Assembly: GCF_020511155.1 (NCBI RefSeq)
Contig: NZ_CP041216.1
Coordinates: 62,001-126,000, forward strand
Length of the DNA stretch: 64,000 bases
Direction of reading: 5' to 3'
DNA from: Shewanella glacialimarina
GTDB lineage: Bacteria; Pseudomonadota; Gammaproteobacteria; Enterobacterales; Shewanellaceae
Position 1 is the first letter of the stretch. Every line of letters starts with the position of its first letter. The notes beneath the pieces were generated by a model, which saw nothing but the letters and a program-made list of their open reading frames with translations, was not told the origin of the DNA and searched no databases. Positions 8,594-17,238 of this stretch are shown here, one piece after another. The position numbers and the translations under genes were made by a program.

Positions 8594-9442
8594 TTACTTC
8601 ATATCAAAAACAATATTTTCTACCCCATGGTAAACCAAAAAGTGACGGCCTTTTGCTCTAGCAATGAGGGTTATACCCAATTGTTGAGCCAGCTCTAATC
8701 CCATTTGTGTTACACCGCTACGAGATAACAAAATGGGAATGCCCATTTTTGCCACTTTGATGATCATTTCTGATGTCAGCCTGCCAGTAGTGTAGAAAAT
8801 TTTATCCTCACCGCTTTGTTGCTCCATCCACATGTCGCCAGCCAATGTATCAACGGCATTATGGCGGCCAACATCTTCGACAAACGCAAGAATTTTATCA
8901 TCTTGGCAAATACCGCAACCATGCACTGCACCTGCATTTTTGTAAGTTTCGTTATAGGCGTTGATGTTGTTCAATAAGCTGTAAATGGTCGACTGCTTTA
9001 GTAATGGTGCAGATAAATGAATTTCATCTAAACCTTGTAAAAAACCGCCATAAACCGTGCCTTGCCCGCAGCCCGATGTCACCGTTTTTTCAGATAATTT
9101 AGCCGCTAAGTCATCGATGTTTTCCGTAGTGATCACCGCAGCAGAACTGACGTCCCAATCAACAATTACTGACTCGAGTAAGTGAATATCGCTGATAAAT
9201 CCCTGGTTTTTTAGATAACCTACAGTCAGCGACTCCGGTTTGGCTCCCAATGTCATTAGCGTCACAATGGGTTGCCAATTTAAGTAGACCGTAAGCGGTC
9301 GCTCGCAAGCAACAAATTTATCTAATGCTTCACCCCGTTCGTTATATGCCACAACGGGCAAAGTGAGGGGGACTTCAGTTTGGGTTTTGATAAATTTGAT
9401 AGCGGATTTACGGGCAGATAAGTGCTCAGTCGATTGGGTCAT
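8594..9442 (-). CDS. fdhD: Formate dehydrogenase accessory sulfurtransferase FdhD
   Basis: FdhD passes sulfur from the cysteine desulfurase IscS to the Mo-bis-MGD cofactor of formate dehydrogenase, without which the enzyme is inactive. The 282-residue product carries the essential Cys motif TSGCGQG near residue 125, the HGCGICQDD segment, and the family signature VEDVGRHNAVDTLAGDMW. The C-terminal part has GRLTSEMIIKVAKMGIPIL. The ATG at 9442 is chosen; a TTG two codons upstream is nearer to an AAGG and cannot be excluded. The gene is divergent from the formate dehydrogenase operon that it serves. Confidence 0.95.
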   Translation of the reverse strand: MTQSTEHLSARKSAIKFIKTQTEVPLTLPVVAYNERGEALDKFVACERPLTVYLNWQPIVTLMTLGAKPESLTVGYLKNQGFISDIHLLESVIVDWDVSSAAVITTENIDDLAAKLSEKTVTSGCGQGTVYGGFLQGLDEIHLSAPLLKQSTIYSLLNNINAYNETYKNAGAVHGCGICQDDKILAFVEDVGRHNAVDTLAGDMWMEQQSGEDKIFYTTGRLTSEMIIKVAKMGIPILLSRSGVTQMGLELAQQLGITLIARAKGRHFLVYHGVENIVFDMK

Positions 9443-9821
9443 AAGCAAGGTTTACCTTGTAGGTTATTGGTTGCAATCATTTATCAAATACCGCAACCAT
9501 AAACATATTGTTAGCAGCAATAATAAAAATCTATTGTTTAAGAATATCAATTTTTCTCATTTCGGCATGCAGATGTTTAGCGTTGCGTGATCCAGCGCAT
9601 GTTTTGCTCAATCGAGCTATCAAAGCGTGTACTTATGTCCTACTTTTAAATGCAGCTAGGACAATTTGTCTACCTGTAGGCAGACTTTTGAGACCCACTT
9701 CAAACTTATCCCTATAAAACATATTGGCATCGTTATTGCTGTATACAGGATAACTATAGGGTATTTATCGCGCGCCACTGACATTAATTAAGTGTTAAGC
9801 AACACAAAGGTGAAGCACTGT
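9443..9821. other. Intergenic region between fdhD and the formate dehydrogenase operon
   Basis: These 379 bases must hold the divergent promoters of fdhD and the fdh operon. No convincing gene is seen. Two dyads are visible: GTCCTA at 9637-9642 with TAGGAC at 9657-9662, and an imperfect one, GTCTACC..GGCAGAC, at 9668-9685. A sequence around 9534-9552 resembles half of an Fnr/EtrA box on the minus strand, but the second half matches poorly. No regulator can be named from this. Confidence 0.5.
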
Positions 9822-10289
9822 ATGCAACATACCGAAAGCGTTTGGCCAATGTATGTCTCGTTAAAAAAAGTGACCAAGCAAGTCGGTCGCTGGACAACTA
9901 CATGCTGGGAAATGGACCAAATGGTGCCTGCTACTCAGCCCGCCCCTGAAGGCGCGATATTAATCTTACTTGAATTGCATCGCGATCAGCGCGGCAGTTA
10001 TCGAATAAATCTTGATATGGACAATGCCATGATCTACATCGTTTGTGATGAACTTTCAGATGGGACTTGGATACCGGCAATGATTTCTGCGGATCAAAAT
10101 GTTGGCGCAGCGTGTTTAGAGTCCGATACACCAGTATTTAATGTGTTGATGCCTAAAGCCATTGCATGTTGGATTGAAGCCTTTATTACCCGCCATGGTG
10201 AAGTTGAAATTAGTGCCCATCGTCGCAAGCATGTTAATCGTCGCAACAACGACGGCCCAAGTGCAAATCGCCCAGGAAAAATGCAATGA
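9822..10289 (+). CDS. DUF3305 domain protein of the formate dehydrogenase operon
   Basis: The 155-residue soluble protein has no signal peptide. It contains the DUF3305 pattern: WPMYVSLKKVTKQVGRWTTT near the start, then LILLELHRDQRGSYRINLD, and WIPAMISADQ. DUF3305 proteins are found almost only beside DUF3306 proteins and membrane-bound formate dehydrogenases, as here. The biochemical role is unknown. The ATG at 9822 with AAAGGTG upstream is preferred over a GTG at 9792. The C-terminal tail is Arg/Asn-rich. The last four bases overlap the next gene (ATGA), so translation is probably coupled. Confidence 0.88.
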   Translation: MQHTESVWPMYVSLKKVTKQVGRWTTTCWEMDQMVPATQPAPEGAILILLELHRDQRGSYRINLDMDNAMIYIVCDELSDGTWIPAMISADQNVGAACLESDTPVFNVLMPKAIACWIEAFITRHGEVEISAHRRKHVNRRNNDGPSANRPGKMQ

Positions 10290-10981
10290 GTGGTTTATTA
10301 AGCCGTTGGAATCAGCGTCGTGAACAAGTTGCCAAAGAGGCGGAGCAGCCAGATATTGCTGAAAATGAATCGACTCAAGTCAGCCATCAAGTCATTAATG
10401 CCGGCGTGGCTAGCGATAAAAGCCATGCAGCGCCTCAAAATATCGAAACAGCGTTAGAGGCAGAAGAACACTTAAATCAAGCAGACTCAAATATTAATGT
10501 AGAAGACGCTAATGCACTTTCTGCGCAAGAGTTACCCGATCCTGATTCGATTGAGGTGGGTGGTAGCTTTGCTAGTTTTATGGCCCAAAATGTTGATCCA
10601 GCAACTAAAGCCGCGGCATTAAAAGCGCTTTGGAAGCAGCCGCAATATAGTCACATCGACGGTTTGCTTGAATATGCACTTGATTATACCAATCAACCCA
10701 AATTATCGGCTGAAGTGTCAGCAGAGCTTGCAAAGAAAATATTTAAACACGTTATTGAAAAAGAAGAATCACCCGAGGATGAAACGCTTGAAACCGCTCA
10801 GTTTGATGAGCTGAATGATTCAAGTGACCAAGAAACAGATAGGGTTAGTGCAGAAACTCAAGATATAAGCAGTACCGATTTGGACAATCTTGATGCTAAT
10901 CAAGCATTAGTCTCAATGGAAGCGCAGTCTGATGAACAGCAATTCCATTCTTTTACTGGTGATGCGGTAAAAGTTAGCTAA
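10286..10981 (+). CDS. DUF3306 domain protein of the formate dehydrogenase operon
   Basis: The 231-residue product begins MSGLLSRWNQRREQVAKEAE, the conserved opening of DUF3306. A structured segment at about residues 90-155 follows (VGGSFASFMAQNVDPATKAA, then ALWKQPQYSHIDGLLEYALD). The rest is acidic and low in complexity (about residues 20-85 and 160-231), suggesting disordered arms. No signal peptide or cofactor motif is seen. The gene overlaps the DUF3305 gene and precedes the ferredoxin-like gene. Its function in formate dehydrogenase maturation is not established; a scaffold or adaptor role is a guess from its acidic disordered ends. Confidence 0.85.
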   Translation: MSGLLSRWNQRREQVAKEAEQPDIAENESTQVSHQVINAGVASDKSHAAPQNIETALEAEEHLNQADSNINVEDANALSAQELPDPDSIEVGGSFASFMAQNVDPATKAAALKALWKQPQYSHIDGLLEYALDYTNQPKLSAEVSAELAKKIFKHVIEKEESPEDETLETAQFDELNDSSDQETDRVSAETQDISSTDLDNLDANQALVSMEAQSDEQQFHSFTGDAVKVS

Positions 10982-11075
10982 TGGGGGGGCGCTAATAATT
11001 AACGATTAGCAATCAATATCGCCAGATATTGCTAGTGAGAAAATAGCTCACTTAATAATAAAAATTAGGAACGCA

Positions 11076-12758
11076 ATGAGTATGAGACAATCCCAGTTCG
11101 AGCTTAAGCAAGCTCGGCAACAAGTGATGGCGAATACCCAAATTCTGCAGAATTTGATCCCACCTACGGTAAGTTACTCCACCCAAGGCCATGTGTTGTT
11201 CATCGGCCCTGAAGATTTAGCTCGCCTTGCCGCAGACACGCTTCCCATGATGGCCAGTAGAGTCATTTTGGCTAATGAGTCTATTACCAGCCAAGATGAA
11301 AACTACCTTGAAAAGGTTATTAATGCCGCCGAGGGTGTTGAGAGCTTTTACAATAAACTCAAAAGCATTAAAGGTTTTTTAGGACAATTTCAAGTCAGTG
11401 TAGAAGCCGATGACGGAGGCATTGCTGAGTTGAGTGCTGTGGCGATTCGCCAAGCACATTTTGACATTATTGTAGATTTAAGTTCAGCGCCCTGTATTAA
11501 CCTTGAATTACTTCCCGCAGGTTATTTCTATGTCGGTGCAGACGTTCAGAAATTAGCTGACGCCATTGAACAAATTCCAGATTTAGTCGGTGAGTTTGAT
11601 AAGCCCCGTTACGTTAAGGTGAATGCCGATATTTGCGCGCACAATCGCAATGGGATTAATGGTTGTAACCGCTGTTTAAATTTTTGTCCTGCCGATGCTA
11701 TAAGCAGTATTAAACAAAAAATCGAAATCGACCCCTATCTTTGTCATGGCGCGGGCAGTTGTACCAATTTATGCCCAACGGGGGCCATTAGTTATGACTT
11801 GCCCACACCTAAATCGCTACATACCTACCTTGAAAAGTTAATCAGCCGTTATCGGACTCAAGCTCAAGTCGCGCCAGTGATTTTATTCCATGACAATATA
11901 GCGGGTAGCGAACTGATCGCCGATACCTTATCGGGAGATGTACTGCCCATCGCAATGGAAGAGATTTCCGTTGCCAGTATTGACCACTGGCTCGCCGCTT
12001 TGGCTCATGGAGCACGTGAAGTATTGATTTTACATACCGATGCTACAGCGCCGACATTAACTCAAATGATGCAGGGCGAACTTAGTTTAGCCAACCGTAT
12101 ATTAGATGAGATGGGCCAACCACAGCGCTTACGCCTTATTTCTGCAACTGACCTTACTGAGCTTGAGCAATCGTTGGCTACGAGTATGACCTGGCCGATT
12201 ATTGTGCCTATGGTCCTAGCGGTCAATGCTGATAGTCACAATGCCAAACGGGACATTTTGTACCAAGCCATTGATCATCTCAACAGCCAAGCGGGTGCGA
12301 TTCAAACTCAACTAACCCTAGCCAATGTGCCGTATGGTCAAGTAAAGGTGAATGTTGATAAGTGCACTTTATGTATGTCGTGTGTGTCTATCTGCCCAAC
12401 ACAGGCATTAAAAGATGGCGGTAACATACCGGCATTACGTTTTGTCGAGCAAGATTGTGTCCAGTGCGGACTATGTGAAAGTGCCTGTCCTGAAAGCGTG
12501 ATTAGTTTAGCGCCACAAGTTAACTTTGATAGAGACAGCCGCCAAGGGCTGACAACATTAAAAGAAGAAGCCCCTTTTGAATGTATTACCTGTGGTAGCG
12601 CTTTTGCTACTCAATCAATGGTACGCAAAATGGTTGAAATGGTCGGTGCGCACAGTGCATTTAGTGCCAATATTGAACGTTTAAAAATGTGTGGCGACTG
12701 CCGCGTAAAAGACATGTTTGAAGACATTCTTCAAGATCCAGAAAAGCAATTGCGATAA
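11076..12758 (+). CDS. 4Fe-4S ferredoxin-like protein of the formate dehydrogenase operon
   Basis: The 560-residue cytoplasmic protein has two pairs of ferredoxin Cys motifs. The first pair is around residues 190-240 (CNRCLNFCPADAI, CHGAGSCTNLCPTGAISYD). The second is around residues 430-475 (CTLCMSCVSICPTQAL, CVQCGLCESACPESVISL). Near the C-terminus CITCGSAF and CGDCRVKDMF add two CxxC pairs that may bind zinc or a further cluster. The first motif has an unusual long Cys spacing before CNRC. AGGAACGCA precedes the ATG. It is part of the conserved Shewanella fdh operon and probably carries electrons in assembly or function of the dehydrogenase, but its direct partner is unknown. Confidence 0.85.
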   Translation: MSMRQSQFELKQARQQVMANTQILQNLIPPTVSYSTQGHVLFIGPEDLARLAADTLPMMASRVILANESITSQDENYLEKVINAAEGVESFYNKLKSIKGFLGQFQVSVEADDGGIAELSAVAIRQAHFDIIVDLSSAPCINLELLPAGYFYVGADVQKLADAIEQIPDLVGEFDKPRYVKVNADICAHNRNGINGCNRCLNFCPADAISSIKQKIEIDPYLCHGAGSCTNLCPTGAISYDLPTPKSLHTYLEKLISRYRTQAQVAPVILFHDNIAGSELIADTLSGDVLPIAMEEISVASIDHWLAALAHGAREVLILHTDATAPTLTQMMQGELSLANRILDEMGQPQRLRLISATDLTELEQSLATSMTWPIIVPMVLAVNADSHNAKRDILYQAIDHLNSQAGAIQTQLTLANVPYGQVKVNVDKCTLCMSCVSICPTQALKDGGNIPALRFVEQDCVQCGLCESACPESVISLAPQVNFDRDSRQGLTTLKEEAPFECITCGSAFATQSMVRKMVEMVGAHSAFSANIERLKMCGDCRVKDMFEDILQDPEKQLR

Positions 12759-12768
12759 GAGATCTGCT

Positions 12769-13434
12769 ATGACCAAAATAGAAAGAGAAATCAGCGAAAA
12801 CGATCAATTAAGAGCCGATATTTATCAGCTATTAGCCGCATTGTTGCGTCGTCATCCTAATGCAGAGTTATTACAGTTTTTAGCTGATTTAGACGTAGAC
12901 GCCGAGGAAGGCAATGCGATGAATCAAGCATGGATCGCTTTAAAAACGGTAGCGAAAAGTAGTGATGTAGAAACACTAGAAAATGAATACTTTAGTATTT
13001 TCTTGGGCGTAGGCAGTGGTGAAATTATCCCTTACGGCAGCTGGTTTATGACCGGTTCACTAATGGATAAGCCATTGGCATTACTGCGTACCGATTTGAT
13101 GCAGATGGGGTTTGAGCGCGAAGAAAATGTCAAAGAGCCGGAAGATCATGTAGCCGCATTGTGCGAAGTGATGGGTGTATTGATTTTAGAAGCGCCAGGC
13201 TATCGCCAATTGGCATTTTATCAACGTCATATCGGTTCATGGATTAATCGCTTCTGTGAAGCATTAGCGAAAACGCCTAGCGCAAAGTTCTACATACCCG
13301 TAGCACAGTTAGCCAAAGCGTTTTTTGAAGCTGAAGTAAACGAATTTGACCAACTGAGTTTAGATATACCGGTGAACTGCCCAGGTAGTAAAGAGCTTGA
13401 GCCGGTTACTGATGGAGTCGTGCAAGTAAACTAA
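12769..13434 (+). CDS. TorD/DmsD-family molecular chaperone for formate dehydrogenase
   Basis: The 221-residue all-helical type protein shows TorD-family features. It has an N-terminal LRADIYQLLAALLRRHP, then LENEYFSIFLGVGSGEIIPYGSWF, with the Y/F-x3-F-x-G and P-Y-x-S/G-W pattern, and later EPEDHVAALCEVMGVL matching the E-P-x-D-H signature. Such proteins bind Tat signal peptides of molybdoenzymes and hold them until the cofactor is inserted. The likely client is FdhA, two genes downstream. The ATG at 12769 is preferred to a start at 12718 that would overlap the ferredoxin gene by 41 bases. Confidence 0.88.
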   Translation: MTKIEREISENDQLRADIYQLLAALLRRHPNAELLQFLADLDVDAEEGNAMNQAWIALKTVAKSSDVETLENEYFSIFLGVGSGEIIPYGSWFMTGSLMDKPLALLRTDLMQMGFEREENVKEPEDHVAALCEVMGVLILEAPGYRQLAFYQRHIGSWINRFCEALAKTPSAKFYIPVAQLAKAFFEAEVNEFDQLSLDIPVNCPGSKELEPVTDGVVQVN

Positions 13435-13509
13435 TGACTTGATGGCACTCGCCATGATGTAAGTCATTTATGCTCTAAGCAATTAGGGTGATTTAAACAA
13501 GGAGAAACT

Positions 13510-13704
13510 ATGAAGAAGCAAGCTTCCGACATGGGACGCCGTCAAATGCTAAAAGCCTTAGCGTTAGGTAGCGTAGCAGGCGCGGTTGCCAGTGTGAGTG
13601 CGCCAGCATTAGCGGCCTCACCCAAAGCAACAGACGAGCCAACAAGCAACAACTACAGAGAAACAGAGCATATTCGTAACTACTATGCCTCGTTAAGTAA
13701 ATAA
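13510..13704 (+). CDS. Small Tat-signal protein of formate dehydrogenase region (FdhX-type)
   Basis: The 64-residue product is little more than a twin-arginine signal peptide (GRRQMLKALALGSVAGAVAS, cleavage near ALA-A) plus a 28-residue tail ending HIRNYYASLSK. It matches the 'formate dehydrogenase region Tat target' type. An AGGAG site lies at 13500-13504, five bases before the ATG. The gene is 18 bases before fdhA and surely co-transcribed. The HIRNYY tail is the conserved part and may be a small structural element of the periplasmic enzyme; its role is unproven. Confidence 0.9.
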   Translation: MKKQASDMGRRQMLKALALGSVAGAVASVSAPALAASPKATDEPTSNNYRETEHIRNYYASLSK

Positions 13705-13722
13705 CTAATAGGAGAGGGTGAA

Positions 13723-16572
13723 ATGCGATTAACCCGTAAATCTGACACGGTCGCAAAAGCTGAAAAGCCAGGCCTAGGTCTTAACAGACGTCAGTTTCTC
13801 AAGTCGGCCAGTTTGGCGACAGGTGGAATTGCAGCAGCGTCGATGTTAGGTGCCGGCATGATGCGTAAAGCTGAAGCCAAAGATGTACCACATAACGCGC
13901 CAACTGAGGTCGTACGTACCATTTGTTCTCACTGTTCAGTGGGTTGTGGTGTCTATGCTGAAGTTCAAAATGGGGTGTGGACTGGTCAAGAACCAGCATT
14001 TGATCATCCATTTAATCAAGGTGGTCACTGTGCTAAAGGTGCTGCATTACGTGAGCACGGACACGGTGAGAAACGACTTAAATATCCAATGAAGCTGGAA
14101 GGTGGAAAATGGAAGCGTTTATCGTGGGAGCAAGCCATTGAAGAAGTTGGCCAGAAAGCACTCGATATACGTGCTGAATCAGGTCCAGATTCTATTTACT
14201 TCATGGGTAGCGCGAAATTTTCGAACGAGCAAGCTTATTTATATCGCAAATTCGCGGCAATGTGGGGCACTAATAATGTCGATCACTCTGCACGTATTTG
14301 TCACTCTACCACGGTAGCCGGTGTTGCAAACACTTGGGGCTACGGTGCGCAAACAAACTCGTTTAACGATATCCGTAACTCAAAATGCATGATGTTTATC
14401 GGCTCAAACCCATGTGAAGCGCATCCAGTTGCGATGCAGCACATATTAATTGGTAAAGAGCGCGGTGCAAAAATCATTGTTGTTGATCCACGCTTTACCC
14501 GCACTGCGGCTAAATCTGATGAATTTGTTCATATTCGTCCAGGTACTGACATTCCATTTATATATGGTTTGCTATGGCACATCTTCGAAAACGGTTGGCA
14601 AGATGAAAGCTTCATCTCTCAACGTGTATACGGTATGGAACGTATCAAAGAAGAAGTGAAAAAGTACCCGCCAGAAGAAGTTGAGCATGTTGTTGGTGTA
14701 CCAAAAGCACAAATGTACCGTGTGGCTAAAATGATGGCTGAAACCAAGCCTGGTACTATTGTTTGGTGTATGGGAGGTACTCAGCATCATATTGGTAATG
14801 CCAACACGCGCGCATATTGTATTCTTCAATTAGCCCTAGGTAATATGGGTGTTGAAGGCGGCGGAACTAACATTTTCCGTGGTCACGATAACGTACAGGG
14901 TGCGACTGACTTTGGTTTGCTATTTGATAACTTACCGGGATATTACGGCTTAACCTCTGGCGCATGGGATCACTGGGCAGGTGTATGGGATCTTGAGCCA
15001 ACTTGGGTCAAGGACCGTTTTGACCAAGGTGAATACTTAGGTCAATCGCCACAAACATCAGCAGGTATTCCTTGTTCGCGTTGGCACGATGGTGTGTTAG
15101 AAGATAAAACCAAAATTGCCCAAAAAGACAATATTCGTCTGGCATTTTTCTGGGGACAGTCTGTTAATACAGAAACTCGCGGCCGTGAAGTGCGTGAAGC
15201 ATTAAACAAGATGGATACCGTGGTTGTTGTCGATCCATTCCCAACTATGGCGGGTGTCATGCACCAACGTCAAGATGGGGTATATCTATTACCCGCGTCT
15301 ACTCAGTTTGAAACCTACGGTTCAGTATCTGCTTCAAACCGTTCATTACAGTGGCGAGACAAAGTGATTGAGCCATTATTTGAGTCATTACCTGATCACG
15401 TGATCATGTATAAATTGGCCAAAAAATGGGGCGTTGCTGAGCAGTTCTGTAAGCACATTGAAGTGAAAAATGATGAGCCTGTTATTGAAGACGTGACTCG
15501 CGAATTTAACAAAGGTATGTGGACCATTGGTTATACTGGCCAAAGCCCAGAGCGTTTGAAAATGCACCAGAAAAACTGGGGTACATTTGATGTTGATACA
15601 CTAGAAGCACCTGGTGGTCCTGCGCGCGGTGAAACCTACGGCCTGCCTTGGCCTTGCTGGGGGACACCTGAACAGAAACATCCTGGTACGCAAATTTTGT
15701 ACCGCACAGGACGTGAAGTGAAAGACGGTGGTGGTAACTTCCGTGCCCGTTATGGTGTTGAACATGAAGGCAATAATATTCTTGCTGAAGGTTCATTCTC
15801 TAAAGGTGCTGAAATTGAAGACGGTTACCCAGAGTTTACCGCCGACATGCTTAAACAGCTTGGTTGGTGGGATGACTTAACCGCAGAAGAGAAAAAGCTT
15901 GCTGAAGGAAAAAACTGGAAAACAGATCTTTCTGGTGGTATCCAACGAGTAGCAATCAAACATGGTTGTATCCCTTATGGTAATGCGAAAGCTCGTTGTA
16001 TTGTGTGGAATTTTCCAGACGATATTCCGTTACATCGTGAACCCTTATATACCCCTCGTCGTGATTTGGTGGCTAAGTACCCCACCTATGATGATCGTAT
16101 GGTTGCACGCCTGCCAACCCTTTATAAAACAATTCAAGACAAAGACTTTGCTAAAGACTATCCATTAGCTCTGACCTCTGGTCGTTTGGTTGAATATGAG
16201 GGTGGCGGTGAAGAAACCCGTTCAAACCCATGGCTTGCTGAATTACAGCAAGAAATGTTCATCGAAATCAGCCCTGCTGATGCAGCCGATCGCGGTATTC
16301 GTGATGGTGATGATGTGTTTGTTCACGGACCAGAAGGCGCGAAAATCACCGTTAAAGCAATGGTGACCCCTCGTGTGATTGAAGGCGAATGTTTCATGCC
16401 TTATCACTTTGCTGGTGTGTTTGAAGGCGAAAGCCTAGAGAAAAACTATCCAGAAGGCACAGTGCCTTACGTGATAGGTGAATCAGCAAACACTATTTTA
16501 ACTTATGGCTATGACGTTGTGACTCAGATGCAAGAAACTAAGTCCAGTTTATGTCAGATAAGCAAAGCCTAA
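13723..16572 (+). CDS. fdhA: Formate dehydrogenase catalytic subunit, molybdopterin bis-MGD enzyme, cysteine form
   Basis: The 949-residue subunit oxidises formate to CO2 in the periplasm. It starts with a Tat signal (NRRQFLK at residues 21-27). The [4Fe-4S] ligands are Cys68, Cys71, Cys75 and Cys103 (ICSHCSVGC and GGHCAKG). The Mo ligand is a cysteine, Cys193, followed by His194 (ARICHS), where E. coli FdnG and FdhF have selenocysteine; there is no in-frame TGA. The C-terminal molybdopterin dinucleotide-binding domain begins near LALTSGRLVEYEGGGEETRS. It precedes fdhB and fdhC with short gaps. FdhD, a chaperone and the Moco genes elsewhere in the window would support it. Confidence 0.95.
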   Translation: MRLTRKSDTVAKAEKPGLGLNRRQFLKSASLATGGIAAASMLGAGMMRKAEAKDVPHNAPTEVVRTICSHCSVGCGVYAEVQNGVWTGQEPAFDHPFNQGGHCAKGAALREHGHGEKRLKYPMKLEGGKWKRLSWEQAIEEVGQKALDIRAESGPDSIYFMGSAKFSNEQAYLYRKFAAMWGTNNVDHSARICHSTTVAGVANTWGYGAQTNSFNDIRNSKCMMFIGSNPCEAHPVAMQHILIGKERGAKIIVVDPRFTRTAAKSDEFVHIRPGTDIPFIYGLLWHIFENGWQDESFISQRVYGMERIKEEVKKYPPEEVEHVVGVPKAQMYRVAKMMAETKPGTIVWCMGGTQHHIGNANTRAYCILQLALGNMGVEGGGTNIFRGHDNVQGATDFGLLFDNLPGYYGLTSGAWDHWAGVWDLEPTWVKDRFDQGEYLGQSPQTSAGIPCSRWHDGVLEDKTKIAQKDNIRLAFFWGQSVNTETRGREVREALNKMDTVVVVDPFPTMAGVMHQRQDGVYLLPASTQFETYGSVSASNRSLQWRDKVIEPLFESLPDHVIMYKLAKKWGVAEQFCKHIEVKNDEPVIEDVTREFNKGMWTIGYTGQSPERLKMHQKNWGTFDVDTLEAPGGPARGETYGLPWPCWGTPEQKHPGTQILYRTGREVKDGGGNFRARYGVEHEGNNILAEGSFSKGAEIEDGYPEFTADMLKQLGWWDDLTAEEKKLAEGKNWKTDLSGGIQRVAIKHGCIPYGNAKARCIVWNFPDDIPLHREPLYTPRRDLVAKYPTYDDRMVARLPTLYKTIQDKDFAKDYPLALTSGRLVEYEGGGEETRSNPWLAELQQEMFIEISPADAADRGIRDGDDVFVHGPEGAKITVKAMVTPRVIEGECFMPYHFAGVFEGESLEKNYPEGTVPYVIGESANTILTYGYDVVTQMQETKSSLCQISKA

Positions 16573-16594
16573 CTTGATGAGGAGATAAGCCATT

Positions 16595-17191
16595 ATGGCA
16601 GTCATGAAATTTTTGTGTGACACCAAGCGCTGCATCGAGTGTAACGGTTGCGTCACAGCATGTAAAAACGAGAACGACTCTGCTTTAGAGTGGGGTATTC
16701 AACGTCGCCGCGTGGTGACAATTAACGATGGTCTACCTGGTGAAGCGTCAATTTCAGTGGCATGTATGCACTGTACCGATGCGCCTTGTATGGCTGTTTG
16801 TCCGGCAGATTGTTTCTACCGTACTGAAGACGGCATTGTGCTTCACGACAAAGATACCTGTATCGGTTGTGGCTATTGCTTCTACGCTTGCCCATTTGGT
16901 GCGCCGCAGTTCCCTAAAAAGACCGCATTTGGCAGCCGCGGTAAAATGGACAAATGTACTTTCTGTGCGGGTGGCCCAGAAGAAACACATTCAGATGCTG
17001 AGCGTCAAAAGTACGGTGCAAACCGTATTGCTGAAGGCAAGCTACCAATGTGTGCTGAGCTATGTTCAACAAAAGCACTGCTTGCGGGTGATGCTGGTGT
17101 GGTATCTGACATTTATCGTCAGCGTATGGCATCGCGAGGTAATCCAAATGTGATTTGGGGTTACAACCCAAAAACAGGCGAGATGATCTAA
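16595..17191 (+). CDS. fdhB: Formate dehydrogenase iron-sulfur subunit
   Basis: The 198-residue protein is a four-cluster ferredoxin-type electron transfer subunit. Cys groups are CIECNGCVTACKNEN (residues about 11-25), CMHCTDAPCMAVCPADCF, CIGCGYCFYACPFGAPQF and CTFCAGG with a later MCAELCSTKALLAG. No signal peptide is present, as expected for a subunit co-exported with FdhA by the Tat pathway. It should carry electrons from FdhA to the cytochrome b subunit. GAGGAGA upstream supports the ATG at 16595. The gene lies 22 bases after fdhA. Confidence 0.95.
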   Translation: MAVMKFLCDTKRCIECNGCVTACKNENDSALEWGIQRRRVVTINDGLPGEASISVACMHCTDAPCMAVCPADCFYRTEDGIVLHDKDTCIGCGYCFYACPFGAPQFPKKTAFGSRGKMDKCTFCAGGPEETHSDAERQKYGANRIAEGKLPMCAELCSTKALLAGDAGVVSDIYRQRMASRGNPNVIWGYNPKTGEMI

Positions 17192-17238
17192 ACCCACTGG
17201 ATGGGCTGCACATTATTGCGGCCCAATGAGGAGTGACA

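Noticed and set aside
9534..9552. Fnr/EtrA box before the fdh operon
   Set aside because: Only one half fits TTGAT; the second half matches poorly.
14102..16168. Several 60-90 codon frames inside fdhA on both strands
   Set aside because: They are shadows of the long, motif-rich fdhA frame.
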